64,000 bases of DNA, taken from Bacteroidota bacterium (GTDB taxonomy: Bacteria > Bacteroidota > Bacteroidia > Chitinophagales > Chitinophagaceae). The notes beneath the pieces are model-generated. The model had not been told where the DNA came from, ran no database searches, and was given only the letters and a program-made list of their open reading frames with translations. The stretch spans positions 1 to 64,000 of the forward strand of contig JAUZNZ010000015.1 of NCBI GenBank assembly GCA_030706735.1, given 5' to 3'. How positions within the stretch are numbered: the stretch's first letter is position 1; each line of letters opens with the position of its first letter. The translations under genes were made by a program, and so were the position numbers. Below, one piece after another: positions 15,544-25,782 of this stretch.

Positions 15544-18500
15544 ATGTCCATCAACCGGGAAAGACTTCAGGAGCATTTTCGGGAGGAATACAATAAATTG
15601 AACGAGCAGCAACGCCTTGCCGTCGATACGACGGAAGGTCCTGTTATGGTGATCGCCGGCCCCGGAACCGGCAAGACCCAGATCCTCGCGGCCCGCATCG
15701 GAAAGATCCTGCTGGAGACGGACGTTTTCCCACAGAATATCCTCTGCCTGACGTATACGGACGCAGGCGCGATCGCGATGAGACGCCGGCTCCTGTCCTT
15801 CATCGGGCCGGATGCCTATAAGGTCAATATCCACACGTTTCACTCTTTCTGCCATGACCTGATCCAGGAAAATCTGCAGCTGTTTGAAAAGAGCACCCTC
15901 GATCCCATTTCCGACCTGGAAAGGATCCGGTATTTCACCCAGCTGATCGACAAATTTCCCAAGAACCATCCCCTTAAACGCTACCGGGGCGACGTCTATT
16001 TCGAGATGGGGAATCTCCAACAGTTGTTTTCCACCATGAAAAGGGAGGGTTGGACACCCGATTTCATCAATGCCAGGATCGACGAATACCTTGCCGACCT
16101 GCCGAACCGGGACGGTTACACGGCTAAACGGGCCACGGGAGTGTATAAGAAAGGGGACCTCCGCACCGACAAGATCGCCGAAGAGACCGAACGGATGGAA
16201 AAGTTGCGGGCCGCGGTCGGGGAATTCATTCCCTTCCAGGAGTTGATGCGCAGCCATAACCGCTACGATTTCGACGACATGATCAATTGGGTCATTCGGG
16301 CATTCGATGAGAACAAGGCCCTGCTTAGCAGCTACCAGGAGCGTTATCAATACATCCTGGTGGACGAATACCAGGATACCAGCGGCAGCCAGAACCGCCT
16401 GATCGCCATGCTCATCGGGTATTGGGAGCAGCCGAATGTGTTCGTGGTCGGCGACGACGACCAAAGTATTTATCGGTTCCAGGGCGCCAATGTAGAGAAC
16501 ATGCAGGGTTTCGCCGATACCTACGCCAGGGACCTGCTGAAGGTCGTATTGACCAACAATTACCGGAGCACCCAGCCGATCCTCGATGTCTCCATGACGT
16601 TGATCGACCGGAATGCCGGAAGGCTGGTCAGGCAAATGCCCGGACTGTCGAAGCAGCTGGTATCCAGTCATCCCGTGACCAGCCGCTATCACCATCCGCC
16701 GGCCATCCGCGAGTACCGCACGGCCCGGGAGGAAATGACGGCCATCACCCTGCAGATCGAATCGCTGCTCGCTGGCGGCACGCCGCCGGGAAGGATCGCG
16801 GTCATTTATAAAGAGAATAAATATGGGGAGGAACTCGCCCGCTATTTCCAGTTGAAGAATATGCCCGCCTTCAGCAAACGCAGCGTTGACCTCCTCCGGA
16901 TCCCGTTTGCGCAAAAGATCATCTTATTGTTACGCTATCTCGCCGCTGAGCACGATATTCCCTATGGGGGCGATGAGATGCTCTTCGAGATCCTTCACTT
17001 CGATTTTTTCGGCATTCCGCCCATCGAGATCGCCAAATTATCGGTGGAAGTGGCGGAAAGGCAATTCAGCGAACAGCGCACGTCCCTTCGACGTCTGCTG
17101 CATGAAAGGTCCGACCGGCCTGCCCGCGATCTATTTGACACCGGTCTGCCGGAGGGCATGAAAAGGGCCAGCCGCGCCCTCGAAAGATTGATCGGGGACG
17201 TGCCGAATGTCACCCTGCAAACCTTGTTCGAACACTGCATCCGCCATGCGGGGATCCTGACCAGCATCATGAACAGCCCGGAAAAGATCTGGCTGATGCA
17301 GGTGCTCACGGCGCTGTTCGAGTTTGTCAAAGAAGAGACCAGACGAAACCCCGACCTTAACCTCGACAAGCTCGTGCAGATGTTCGACCAGATGAAGGCC
17401 AATGATATCCCCATCCCGGTCATCCAGGTCACCGGCAGCGAGGCGGCTGTAAACCTGCTGACTGCCCATGGGTCCAAGGGACTGGAGTTCGAGACGGTCT
17501 TCCTCGCGGGATGCAATGCCTCGGTATGGGAGAAGAAGAGGAAGCCCGGCGGAGGATATAAATACCCCGACACGCTATTCACTTCCCCATCAGGGACAAA
17601 TGCCGAAACGGCCCTGCCGCCAAAGGACCGGTCGGGCGATGACGAAGAACTGCGCCGCCTTTTCTATGTGGCGCTCACCCGCGCCGAACAACATGTGTTC
17701 ATTTCCTATGCCCGATTCGGCGAAGATGGGAAGAAGGAACTGGAGCCCTCGATGTTCATCGCCGAGATCCTGGATCGTCACGCCTTGCCTGTCGAAAGGA
17801 TCCTCCTGGACCCGCTGGCCATGGCGGAGTTCGAAGCCCTGCCCTTCAGTGAGCGGATCGCCCCGGAGATTGCCGCGGCAGAGGAAAATTTCATTTCCCG
17901 CATGCTGGACAAGTTCGTGATGAATGTCACCGCGCTCAACAATTATCTCAAATGCCCGCTCGAGTTCTATTACAAGAACCTTATCCGCATCCCTTCCCCG
18001 AAGAACGAGGCGACAGAGTTCGGCTCCGCGGCGCATTTCGCGCTGCAGCGGCTCTTCGAAAAGATGAAGGCCCATGCCGAAGAGCAGTTCCCCGCAAAAG
18101 AGGAGCTCCTGCAGGATTTTCAATGGTATATGCACCGTCACCGGGAAAGCTTCACCAGGGAGGCTTTCGCCCGCAGGATGGAATACGGATTGGACGTACT
18201 CGGAAACTACTATGACAAATATGTCGGCAGGTGGAATAAGATCGTGGCCGTGGAGAGAAATATCAGGCAGGTGATGGTACGGGGCGTTCCCCTAAAAGGC
18301 AAACTGGACAAGCTCGAGTTCCAGGGGAAGGAAGTCAATGTGGTCGATTATAAGACCGGGGACGTGGAAAAAGCCAGGGAGAAGCTGCGTCCGCCCGATC
18401 CCGGAGAGCCGGAGGACCATGGCGGGGATTATTGGCGACAGGCCGTTTTTTATAAGATCCTGGTCGACAATTATGAGCAGAAGGACTGGAAGGTGACGAG

Positions 18501-18732
18501 CACGGAATTCGATTTTATCGAACCGGATAAGAAGAAGGAGTACCAGAAAGTGAAGATCCTGATCACGCCGGAAGATATCGATGCCGTGACCCGTCAGGTC
18601 GTCGATACCTGGAAGAGGATCCAGCTCCGCGAATTCTATACCGGTTGCGGACGGCCGGACTGTCATTGGTGCAATTTCGTGAAGACCAATCGCCTGGAGG
18701 TCGCCCTGCATGAGATCGCCGAGGAAGAATAA
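15544..18732 (+). CDS. UvrD/PcrA-like helicase fused to Fe-S PD-(D/E)XK nuclease
   Basis: A 1062-residue SF1A helicase: Walker A AGPGTGKT (39-46), Walker B ILVDEYQDTSG, motif III GDDDQSIYRFQGA, and late motifs with LTAHGSKGLEFETVF and LFYVALTRAEQ. The C-terminal 260 residues form a RecB-type nuclease with Asp922 (GKLDKLE) and DYKTG (Asp935, Lys937). Cys804 before the nuclease and Cys1035, Cys1040 and Cys1043 after it have the spacing of the Fe-S staple of AddB/AdnA nucleases. It should unwind and cut DNA ends in repair. The ATG fits the promoter box 5 bases upstream. Confidence 0.92.
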   Translation: MSINRERLQEHFREEYNKLNEQQRLAVDTTEGPVMVIAGPGTGKTQILAARIGKILLETDVFPQNILCLTYTDAGAIAMRRRLLSFIGPDAYKVNIHTFHSFCHDLIQENLQLFEKSTLDPISDLERIRYFTQLIDKFPKNHPLKRYRGDVYFEMGNLQQLFSTMKREGWTPDFINARIDEYLADLPNRDGYTAKRATGVYKKGDLRTDKIAEETERMEKLRAAVGEFIPFQELMRSHNRYDFDDMINWVIRAFDENKALLSSYQERYQYILVDEYQDTSGSQNRLIAMLIGYWEQPNVFVVGDDDQSIYRFQGANVENMQGFADTYARDLLKVVLTNNYRSTQPILDVSMTLIDRNAGRLVRQMPGLSKQLVSSHPVTSRYHHPPAIREYRTAREEMTAITLQIESLLAGGTPPGRIAVIYKENKYGEELARYFQLKNMPAFSKRSVDLLRIPFAQKIILLLRYLAAEHDIPYGGDEMLFEILHFDFFGIPPIEIAKLSVEVAERQFSEQRTSLRRLLHERSDRPARDLFDTGLPEGMKRASRALERLIGDVPNVTLQTLFEHCIRHAGILTSIMNSPEKIWLMQVLTALFEFVKEETRRNPDLNLDKLVQMFDQMKANDIPIPVIQVTGSEAAVNLLTAHGSKGLEFETVFLAGCNASVWEKKRKPGGGYKYPDTLFTSPSGTNAETALPPKDRSGDDEELRRLFYVALTRAEQHVFISYARFGEDGKKELEPSMFIAEILDRHALPVERILLDPLAMAEFEALPFSERIAPEIAAAEENFISRMLDKFVMNVTALNNYLKCPLEFYYKNLIRIPSPKNEATEFGSAAHFALQRLFEKMKAHAEEQFPAKEELLQDFQWYMHRHRESFTREAFARRMEYGLDVLGNYYDKYVGRWNKIVAVERNIRQVMVRGVPLKGKLDKLEFQGKEVNVVDYKTGDVEKAREKLRPPDPGEPEDHGGDYWRQAVFYKILVDNYEQKDWKVTSTEFDFIEPDKKKEYQKVKILITPEDIDAVTRQVVDTWKRIQLREFYTGCGRPDCHWCNFVKTNRLEVALHEIAEEE

Positions 18733-18755
18733 CAAATCTTTACCATAGAACCTCC

Positions 18756-18763
18756 TAAGTTTG
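18756..18763 (+). promoter_or_regulatory. Minus-7 box upstream of lipoprotein gene
   Basis: TAAGTTTG matches TAnnTTTG and lies 26 bases before ATG 18790. No convincing minus-33 element was seen. Confidence 0.4.
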
Positions 18764-18789
18764 CACATTATATTCGACAAGCCCCCAGC

Positions 18790-20232
18790 ATGAAGATCAA
18801 CAATGGCCTGCTGTCTCTCCTTTCTGTTTTCCTCCTCCTCGCCGGCACTACCCAGTATTCCGGTTGCGCCAATATTGTCCCTCCGCTGGGCGGACCCAGG
18901 GATAGCATTCCTCCCAAGCTCCTGCTGGCGGTTCCGCATGACGCCGTTCACCATTTCACCGGCAATAGGATCGTATTGAATTTCGACGAGTATATCGATT
19001 CCAAGGATTTACAAAGCAACCTCATCGTGTCGCCCGTGCCGAAGAAAGATCCCATTGTCGACGCCCATCTGCGCACCATAACCATCCGCCTGAAAGATAC
19101 GCTGCAACCCAACACGACCTATGCCTTCTATTTCGGCAGGGGGATCAGGGATTATAATGAAGGCAATGTGCTCCGCAATTTCACGTATGTCTTCACCACC
19201 GGGGACTACATCGATTCGGCCGAGCTTTCCGGCAATGTCATCGTGGCGTCTACGGGTAAGCCGGACAGCACCCTGATCGTCATGCTGCACCGGAAACTGG
19301 ATGATTCGGCGGTCGTTAAGGACCGGCCCCGATACACCGCCCGCCTGGATAGCCTGGGCCATTTTCATTTCCGCTATCTGGAACCCGGCCGCTATGCCCT
19401 GTATGCCCTCAAGGATGAAGGAGGCAGCCTGCGCTACCTGTCTCCCGGCCAGCTGTTCGGCTTTGCCGATGCCCCGGTCGACGTCGGGAGTCCCCATGAG
19501 GAGATCACCCTATATGCCTATGCGGAGAAAGAAGAGGTGAAGAGCAATAAGGGTTCGGGCGGCGCCAAGAGCGGATCGAGATCTTCCGCGAAGGACAAAG
19601 AAAAAGACAAGAGGCTGCCCTTTACCACGAATATCTCTGCGGGGCAGTTCGACGTGCTGGATACCCTGCATTTTCAATTCGAAACCCCCCTGCAGGTCTT
19701 TGATTCGACGAAGATCCGCCTCACCGATGAAGACTTCAAGGACATCGATCCCGGCCAATACCATTTCGTCAGGGATTCGACGAACAGGCTTTTCACCCTG
19801 CTCTATCTCATGCCCTGGCCTACCGATACCAAATACTCTTTCATCCTGGCCAGGGACTTCGCCGTTGATTCCATTGGCAGACACCTGCTGAAGGTCGACA
19901 CCATCAGCTTTCATACGAAAAAAGAGACGGAATACGGTGAGGTCAGGATCCGCATCTCCCGCCTGGATCTGTCGAAGAACCCCGTCCTGCAGTTCGTGCA
20001 GGGAGGCACGGTGAAGCATGCCTATCCTTTCCAGCGAAGAAGGGAGTTCCAGACCTCGCTCTTTCCGCCGGGGGATTATGAGCTCCGTATCCTCTACGAT
20101 GACAACCGGAACGGAGTCTGGGATCCGGGCGAATTCTTCGGCAAGCATCGTCAGCCTGAGATCATCCGGACCATCCTGCCCAAATTCACCGTAAAGGCAA
20201 ATTGGGATAATGACAAGGATATTGCTTTGTGA
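18790..20232 (+). CDS. Lipoprotein with bacterial Ig-like (Big_5-type) domain
   Basis: The signal peptide ends in a lipobox (YSGC, Cys26). Right after it NIVPPLGGPRDSIPPKL is the hallmark start of a widespread Bacteroidota lipoprotein family that carries an N-terminal Ig-like Big_5 domain (about residues 35-135, with FDEYID and PNTTYAFYFG). A middle transthyretin-like segment contains LEPGRYALYALKD. A Lys/Ser-rich linker (about 250-275) leads to a second Ig-like half, and the end has DDNRNGVWDPGEF. The role is unknown, probably cell-envelope related. recR follows 15 bases later. Confidence 0.82.
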   Translation: MKINNGLLSLLSVFLLLAGTTQYSGCANIVPPLGGPRDSIPPKLLLAVPHDAVHHFTGNRIVLNFDEYIDSKDLQSNLIVSPVPKKDPIVDAHLRTITIRLKDTLQPNTTYAFYFGRGIRDYNEGNVLRNFTYVFTTGDYIDSAELSGNVIVASTGKPDSTLIVMLHRKLDDSAVVKDRPRYTARLDSLGHFHFRYLEPGRYALYALKDEGGSLRYLSPGQLFGFADAPVDVGSPHEEITLYAYAEKEEVKSNKGSGGAKSGSRSSAKDKEKDKRLPFTTNISAGQFDVLDTLHFQFETPLQVFDSTKIRLTDEDFKDIDPGQYHFVRDSTNRLFTLLYLMPWPTDTKYSFILARDFAVDSIGRHLLKVDTISFHTKKETEYGEVRIRISRLDLSKNPVLQFVQGGTVKHAYPFQRRREFQTSLFPPGDYELRILYDDNRNGVWDPGEFFGKHRQPEIIRTILPKFTVKANWDNDKDIAL

Positions 20233-20235
20233 TCG

Positions 20236-20243
20236 TATCTTTG
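20236..20243 (+). promoter_or_regulatory. Minus-7 box directly before recR
   Basis: TATCTTTG ends four bases before ATG 20248. It overlaps the 3' end of the upstream gene region, and would produce a nearly leaderless recR transcript. Confidence 0.4.
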
Positions 20244-20247
20244 CCCC

Positions 20248-20868
20248 ATGCAATTTTCCTCCGAATTACTGGAATCCGCGGTTCAGGAATTCTCCCGCCT
20301 GCCGGGCATCGGGAAGAAGACCGCGCTTCGGCTGGTCCTGCATTTGCTGAAGATGGACGCGTCGGCGGTCCAGGGCTTCGGCGAGACGCTGATCCGGATG
20401 CGTCAGGAGATCAAATTTTGCCAACGCTGTTATAATGTGGCCGATGCGGATATCTGTTCGATCTGTTCGAACTCGATGCGAAAACAAGAGCTGATCTGCG
20501 TGGTCGAAAGCATCCGGGAAGTGATCGCGATCGAAAGCACCCAGCAATACAATGGCACCTATCACGTACTGGGAGGGGTGATCTCTCCGCTGGATGGGAT
20601 CGGCCCCGACCAACTGAACATCGAGGGGCTGGTCAACCGGGTGCAAAAAGAGGACGTCCAGGAACTGATCTTCGCGCTTAATCCCAATATCCAGGGAGAT
20701 ACGACGATCTACTATATCCAAAAGAAATTGCATGGCCTCGGCGTCAAAGTGACCACGATCGCCCGCGGCATCGCCTTCGGCGGCGAACTGGAATATGCCG
20801 ATGAAATGACCCTTGCCCGTTCGATCACCAACCGGCAGCCGGTAGAGAGCTATGTGATGAACCGGTAG
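20248..20868 (+). CDS. recR: Recombination mediator RecR
   Basis: The 206-residue protein has all RecR parts: the helix-hairpin-helix LPGIGKKTALRLVLHLL near residue 20, the four-Cys zinc finger (CQRCYNVAD...CSICSN, about 57-75), a Toprim domain starting LICVVESIREV with the acid, and the C-terminal Walker-B-like end. It works with RecO/RecF to load RecA on SSB-coated DNA. The length is normal (about 200). Preceded at once by a TATCTTTG box, so it can be expressed independently of the lipoprotein gene upstream. Confidence 0.96.
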   Translation: MQFSSELLESAVQEFSRLPGIGKKTALRLVLHLLKMDASAVQGFGETLIRMRQEIKFCQRCYNVADADICSICSNSMRKQELICVVESIREVIAIESTQQYNGTYHVLGGVISPLDGIGPDQLNIEGLVNRVQKEDVQELIFALNPNIQGDTTIYYIQKKLHGLGVKVTTIARGIAFGGELEYADEMTLARSITNRQPVESYVMNR

Positions 20869-20877
20869 CATCCCCTC

Positions 20878-20908
20878 TTGACGATCTGGATCTTTGTCCG
20901 TATATTTG
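20878..20908 (+). promoter_or_regulatory. Promoter of the split metH operon
   Basis: TTG (20878-20880), a 20-base spacer and TATATTTG (20901-20908) match the Bacteroidota consensus well. The resulting transcript has a leader of about 230 bases before metH part 1. Confidence 0.65.
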
Positions 20909-21143
20909 CACCCAGGTAGCAGGCGGATTTGTTTATTGTTCAGCCTGCTCCGGATAGAGTCGCCCCAGGGGCTTCGGAAAAACTGAACTAATAAACGTTT
21001 GAAATAATCTTTCTTCCTGATCCCGGCAGCCATTGTGCCCGGTTATCGATCTCCCCGGTTATTTCCCTCGTTATCGGCAGTTTAGGAAATTTTTTCCCTC
21101 CCGGGACGTTTATCCCTATTCAAAAACGTTCAATTTCAGCATT
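20909..21143 (+). other. Long untranslated leader before metH
   Basis: No ATG occurs between the promoter and the metH start, and no gene is visible. The stretch is rich in short GC hairpins (for instance around 20930-20965 and 21023-21060). Metabolite sensing would make sense for a methionine synthase, but I could not match the conserved cores of SAM-I, SAM-II, SAH or cobalamin riboswitches. Left as an unexplained leader. Confidence 0.4.
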
Positions 21144-22160
21144 ATGAGTACGATCCAGGACTGCCTCAAACATCGCATTCTCATCATTGACGGAGCTATG
21201 GGCACCATGATCCAGCGGCACAAGCCCACCGAAGCGGTCTATCGCGGAGAGCGGTTCAAAGACTGGCATACGGATGTGAAGAATAACAGCGATATCCTGA
21301 ACCTGACCCAGCCGGCGATCATCGGCGGGATCCACCGGGAATACCTTGAGGCGGGGGCCGATATCATCGAAACAAACACCTTTGCATCCACCTCGATCCC
21401 GCAGTCTGACTACGGTTTGGAGCCGTATGTAACCGAAATGGCCCTGGCGGGCGCCCGGCTGGCCCGCGAGGCGGCGGACGAATACACGAAAAAGGATCCG
21501 TCCAGACCACGCTTTGTGGCAGGCGCTATCGGGCCTATGAATAAGACGCTGTCCCTCTCGCCGGATGTCAACAATCCGGGATTCCGGTCAGTCACCTTCG
21601 ACGAGGTCGCCAATGCTTACTATGAGGAGGTTGCCGCGTTGGTGGAGGGAAAGGTGGATCTCCTGCTGATCGAAACCATTTTCGATACGCTGAACGCCAA
21701 GGCCGCCATCTACGCGATCAAAAAATATTTCCGGGACACCGGGAAAAAGGAGCTGCCCATCATGATCAGCGGGACCATTACCGATGCGAGCGGCAGAACC
21801 CTGAGCGGCCAGACCCTCGAAGCATTTTATGTCTCGGTTGCGCACGCTCGCCCCCTGAGCGTCGGCCTGAACTGCGCCCTGGGCGCCGCCGAGATGCGCT
21901 CCCATATCGAAGAACTGAGCCAGATTGCCGCCTGCTATACTTCCGCCTATCCCAATGCCGGTCTCCCCAATGCGATGGGCGAGTATGACGAACAACCGGA
22001 GCAGACGGCGCATTTTATCGAGGAATGGGCGGCCAACGGCTGGGTAAATATCGTTGGCGGCTGCTGCGGCACCACGCCCGACCATATCCGGCATATCGCA
22101 CAACACGTCGCGTCGATCGCGCCGAGGACCTTGCCGGTAATGGAATCGGAATTAATCTAA
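21144..22160 (+). CDS. metH: Methionine synthase, homocysteine-binding part (split MetH)
   Basis: This 338-residue protein equals the N-terminal module of cobalamin-dependent methionine synthase. It opens with [11 protein letters not shown], has E-T-N-T-F near residue 75, and carries the zinc site: Cys in LNCALG and the paired Cys in GGCCGT near the end. It binds and activates homocysteine. The rest of the enzyme is the next gene, which starts two bases after this stop. ATG 21144 gives the standard N-terminus; the upstream frame to 21033 has no family match. Such splitting is usual in Bacteroidota. Confidence 0.93.
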   Translation: MSTIQDCLKHRILIIDGAMGTMIQRHKPTEAVYRGERFKDWHTDVKNNSDILNLTQPAIIGGIHREYLEAGADIIETNTFASTSIPQSDYGLEPYVTEMALAGARLAREAADEYTKKDPSRPRFVAGAIGPMNKTLSLSPDVNNPGFRSVTFDEVANAYYEEVAALVEGKVDLLLIETIFDTLNAKAAIYAIKKYFRDTGKKELPIMISGTITDASGRTLSGQTLEAFYVSVAHARPLSVGLNCALGAAEMRSHIEELSQIAACYTSAYPNAGLPNAMGEYDEQPEQTAHFIEEWAANGWVNIVGGCCGTTPDHIRHIAQHVASIAPRTLPVMESELI

Positions 22161-22161
22161 C

Positions 22162-24912
22162 ATGATGTCATCTACCACAACCATACGACCCTTTCTCCGG
22201 CTCGCCGGCCTGGAACCCCTGATCGTGCGACCGGAAATGAATTTTGTGAATATCGGCGAACGTACCAACGTGACCGGCTCCAAGAAATTCGCACGTCTCA
22301 TCCGCGACAACAAATATGAAGAGGCCCTCAGCGTGGCCCGCCAGCAGGTCGAGAACGGCGCGCAGATCCTCGACGTGAACATGGACGACGCCTTGCTGGA
22401 GGGAGAAAAAGCGATGCAAACCTTCCTCAACCTCCTGCAATCCGAACCCGATATTGCGAAGATCCCCGTCATGATCGACTCCTCGAAGTTCTCGATCATC
22501 GAGGCCGGTTTGAAATGCGTGCAGGGGAAATGCATCGTGAATTCCATTTCCATGAAGGAGGGTGAGGACAAATTCATCGAGCAGGCCATTATCTGCAAGA
22601 GCTACGGAGCCGCCGTCATCGTCATGGCCTTCGACGAAAGCGGTCAGGCTGACACCTTGCGGAAGAAAGTAGATATCAGCGAAAGAGCATACAAGATCCT
22701 GACGGAACGGGTCGGCTTCGACCCGCAGGATATTATCTTCGACCCGAATATCTTCGCCATCGCGACCGGCATCGAAGAGCATAATAATTATGCCGTCGAC
22801 TTTATCGAGGCGATCAAGGAGATCAAACAGAAGATGCCGCTGACCCGCATCAGCGGCGGCGTCAGCAATATGTCCTTCTCCTTCCGCGGCAATGAGACTG
22901 TACGCGAAGCGATGCATAGCGTCTTCTTATATCATGCCATCCGGGCGGGTATGGATATGGGCATCGTGAATGCCGGACAACTCGTCGTCTATGACGAGAT
23001 CGAGCCCAACCTGCGGAAGCTGTGCGAGGACGTCATCCTCAATCGCGACCCGGAAGGCACCGACAAGCTGCTTGCCTTTGCCGAGACGGTCAAGGCGAAG
23101 GGCAAGGCCGAAGTGAAGGATGAGGCCTGGCGCAAGGGTACCGTGGAAGCTCGTCTTTCGCATTCCCTCGTGAATGGCATAACGGATTATATCGACGCAG
23201 ATACGGAAGAAGCAAGGCAAAAATATCCGAAGCCGCTCGACGTGATCGAAGGGCCGCTTATGGCCGGCATGAATATCGTAGGGGATCTGTTCGGGAGCGG
23301 CAAAATGTTCCTGCCCCAGGTCGTGAAGAGCGCACGCGTCATGAAAAAATCCGTCGCCGTGCTCACTCCCTATATTGAAGCGGAGAAAGAGCAACGTCGA
23401 CAAGCGCACCTCGCCGCGGGGACCAACAACTCCGAAGCGGCCGGCGCGCCGAAGATCCTGCTGGCCACCGTAAAGGGGGACGTGCACGACATCGGCAAGA
23501 ATATCGTCGGCGTCGTACTGGGCTGCAATGGCTATGATATCATCGACCTGGGGGTCATGGTGCCAACGGACAAGATCCTCGAGACGGCCAGACGCGAGAA
23601 GGTCGACATCATCGGCCTCAGCGGACTGATCACGCCCTCGCTCGACGAAATGGTGCATGTGGCCAGGGAAATGAAAAGACAGGACTTCGAACTGCCGCTG
23701 CTGATCGGCGGCGCCACCACCTCACGCATGCATACCGCCGTCAAGATCGCTCCGGAGTTTTCGAAAGGGGTCGTGCACGTATTGGACGCCTCGCGCAGCG
23801 TGACCGTAGTGGGGTCGCTGCTGAACAAGGATCAAAAGGCAGCCTTCCTGCAAGGCATCGGAACGGAGTACCAACGGCTGAAGGAGGATTTTGCGAACAA
23901 GAAGACAGCCAAGCAATACCTGAGCTTTGCCGCCGCACAGGAGAATAAAGTAAAGATCAATTGGGATAGCTTCAAACCGGTGCCTCCGACCTTTACGGGC
24001 ACCAGGGCCTTCGATGGATACGACCTGTGCGAGATCGCGGAGTTCATCGACTGGGGTCCCTTCTTCATCGCCTGGGAACTGCACGGCAAATTCCCGCAGA
24101 TCCTGACCGATGAGAAGGTGGGCGTCGAAGCGACACGCCTGTATAACGACGCCAGGGCCCTGTTGGATAAGATCATCAAAGAGAAATGGCTGACTGCCCG
24201 CGCCGTGATCGGCTTCTGGCCCGCCAATTCGGACGGCAAGGACACCGTGTGGGTGGATACGGCGGCAGGAAATACACGCGCCGACGCGCCGGTACGAGAA
24301 GGCACCCGCCTGGAATTCCTCCGCCAGCAGGTCAAAAAGGCTCCCGGCCAACCGAATATGTCCCTCAGCGACTTCATCCTGCCTGCCGAAAAAGGCAAGC
24401 GCGACCATATCGGCGCCTTTGCCGTGACCATGCAAGGCATCGAGGAACATATCAAACGCTTCGAAGCCCATTTCGACGACTATAACAAGATCATGCTGCA
24501 GGCCCTGGCCGACCGTCTGGCCGAAGCCTTCACGGAACTGCTCCACGCACGCGTGCGCAAGGAGTTCTGGGCCTATGCCGGGGAAGAGCACCTGAGCAAT
24601 GATCAATTGATCCGGGAAGAGTACCTGGGTATTCGTCCGGCGCCCGGCTATCCGGCCTGTCCCGACCATACGGAAAAACGAAAGCTGTTCACCATGCTTG
24701 ACGCTACGCGCCAAACAGGCATCGTGCTGACCGAATCGCTGGCCATGTTCCCGGCTTCTTCCGTATCGGGCTGGTATTTCGCCAATCCGGAAAGCAAGTA
24801 CTTCGGCGTGGGCAAGATCGAAAAGGACCAGGTGGAAGACTATGCCCGTCGCAAGGGCATGCCGCTCGAAGAAGTAGAACGGTGGCTTCGTCCCGTACTG
24901 GAATATGATTGA
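22162..24912 (+). CDS. metH: Methionine synthase, folate/cobalamin/activation part (split MetH)
   Basis: The 916-residue protein carries the other MetH modules. A pterin-binding barrel starts with [17 protein letters not shown]; a cobalamin cap and Rossmann domain follow, with the base-off motif [10 protein letters not shown] (D-x-H-x-x-G) at about residue 440. A C-terminal SAM-binding activation domain contains the [12 protein letters not shown] signature, with [15 protein letters not shown] near the end. It transfers methyl from 5-methyl-tetrahydrofolate through cobalamin to homocysteine held by the upstream partner. The genes are two bases apart, assuring co-expression in fixed ratio. Confidence 0.95.
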   Translation: MMSSTTTIRPFLRLAGLEPLIVRPEMNFVNIGERTNVTGSKKFARLIRDNKYEEALSVARQQVENGAQILDVNMDDALLEGEKAMQTFLNLLQSEPDIAKIPVMIDSSKFSIIEAGLKCVQGKCIVNSISMKEGEDKFIEQAIICKSYGAAVIVMAFDESGQADTLRKKVDISERAYKILTERVGFDPQDIIFDPNIFAIATGIEEHNNYAVDFIEAIKEIKQKMPLTRISGGVSNMSFSFRGNETVREAMHSVFLYHAIRAGMDMGIVNAGQLVVYDEIEPNLRKLCEDVILNRDPEGTDKLLAFAETVKAKGKAEVKDEAWRKGTVEARLSHSLVNGITDYIDADTEEARQKYPKPLDVIEGPLMAGMNIVGDLFGSGKMFLPQVVKSARVMKKSVAVLTPYIEAEKEQRRQAHLAAGTNNSEAAGAPKILLATVKGDVHDIGKNIVGVVLGCNGYDIIDLGVMVPTDKILETARREKVDIIGLSGLITPSLDEMVHVAREMKRQDFELPLLIGGATTSRMHTAVKIAPEFSKGVVHVLDASRSVTVVGSLLNKDQKAAFLQGIGTEYQRLKEDFANKKTAKQYLSFAAAQENKVKINWDSFKPVPPTFTGTRAFDGYDLCEIAEFIDWGPFFIAWELHGKFPQILTDEKVGVEATRLYNDARALLDKIIKEKWLTARAVIGFWPANSDGKDTVWVDTAAGNTRADAPVREGTRLEFLRQQVKKAPGQPNMSLSDFILPAEKGKRDHIGAFAVTMQGIEEHIKRFEAHFDDYNKIMLQALADRLAEAFTELLHARVRKEFWAYAGEEHLSNDQLIREEYLGIRPAPGYPACPDHTEKRKLFTMLDATRQTGIVLTESLAMFPASSVSGWYFANPESKYFGVGKIEKDQVEDYARRKGMPLEEVERWLRPVLEYD

Positions 24913-24962
24913 TTTTGATTAATTTTGCGTGTCAATCCAATTTCTATTATCGTTAACTGTAT

Positions 24963-25778
24963 ATGAGAAGTTTATGTAGGTGGCTGCGGACGAGTGCGGG
25001 AGTGGCCGTGTTGATCGCCCTGATCCCTTTCGTTTCTCCGGCCCAACAAAAGCCGGCTCCGAAGAGCGAATGGTATTTCTCCTGGGGATACAATACGGAA
25101 TGGTACACTCATACGAGCATCCATATCTCCCAACCTTCCCTGGGCAACGACTACACGTTTATGCATGTCCGCGGGGTCGACCATCGCGGCTGGGATGAAG
25201 GTCTTTTCAGCGAGGCGCTTTCGATCCCTCAATACAATTACCGGTTGGGAACTATCTTCAATGAGGCAAAGGGCCTGGGGTTCGAGATCAACTTCGATCA
25301 TACCAAGTTCATTTTTGCCGATCAGTATGTCCGGATAAAAGGCGTCCTCGACAATCATCCGGTGGACAGCGCCATTGCCTTTAACGAACAGAACGGCTTC
25401 TACTACTTTCTCAATAACGGCGCTAATTTCCTGCTCTTCAATGTGGTCAAACGGAAGCATCTGACCATGACCCGGGATGAAAAGATCAAGCTCGATCTGT
25501 TCGGCAAGGCCGGCATCGGTCCCGTCATCCCCCACGTGCAGAATAGCCTGTTCGGCCATCCAAACGACCAGGGCTTTCAGTTTGGCGGATGGAACATCGG
25601 ACTCGAAGGCACGATGCGCGCAACCTTCTTCAATACCGTCTATCTGGAATTCTGTAACAAGCTGGACTACGCGCGCTATTCCGGGCTCGAGATCTACAAA
25701 GGCAAGGCGCACCAGGCATTCGGCACGTATGAATGGATCCTCAACCTCGGGGTCAGCATTCCTGGCAAGAAAAGATAG
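24963..25778 (+). CDS. Predicted outer-membrane beta-barrel protein
   Basis: A signal peptide (hydrophobic residues 12-25, cleavage near SPAQQ) precedes about 245 residues of alternating polar and aromatic strands, with many Tyr, Phe, Trp and Gly and a C-terminus of the type W-I-L-N-L-G-V-S-I. That is the pattern of a small outer-membrane barrel. I do not recognise a named family. A TAATTTTG box at 24920-24927 lies about 35 bases upstream, so it has its own promoter after metH. It converges with the LOG-family gene, leaving a four-base gap. Confidence 0.68.
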   Translation: MRSLCRWLRTSAGVAVLIALIPFVSPAQQKPAPKSEWYFSWGYNTEWYTHTSIHISQPSLGNDYTFMHVRGVDHRGWDEGLFSEALSIPQYNYRLGTIFNEAKGLGFEINFDHTKFIFADQYVRIKGVLDNHPVDSAIAFNEQNGFYYFLNNGANFLLFNVVKRKHLTMTRDEKIKLDLFGKAGIGPVIPHVQNSLFGHPNDQGFQFGGWNIGLEGTMRATFFNTVYLEFCNKLDYARYSGLEIYKGKAHQAFGTYEWILNLGVSIPGKKR

Positions 25779-25782
25779 CTTT

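Noticed and set aside
15448-16914. 488-codon open frame on the minus strand
   Set aside because: It is the antisense shadow of the helicase-nuclease gene; no family features, and the plus-strand gene has all SF1 motifs.
21000-21060. Partial resemblance to a SAM-I riboswitch core (CCCGGCAGCC)
   Set aside because: The other conserved blocks (GAGGGA, GGTGCCAATTCC) and the closing helix are missing.
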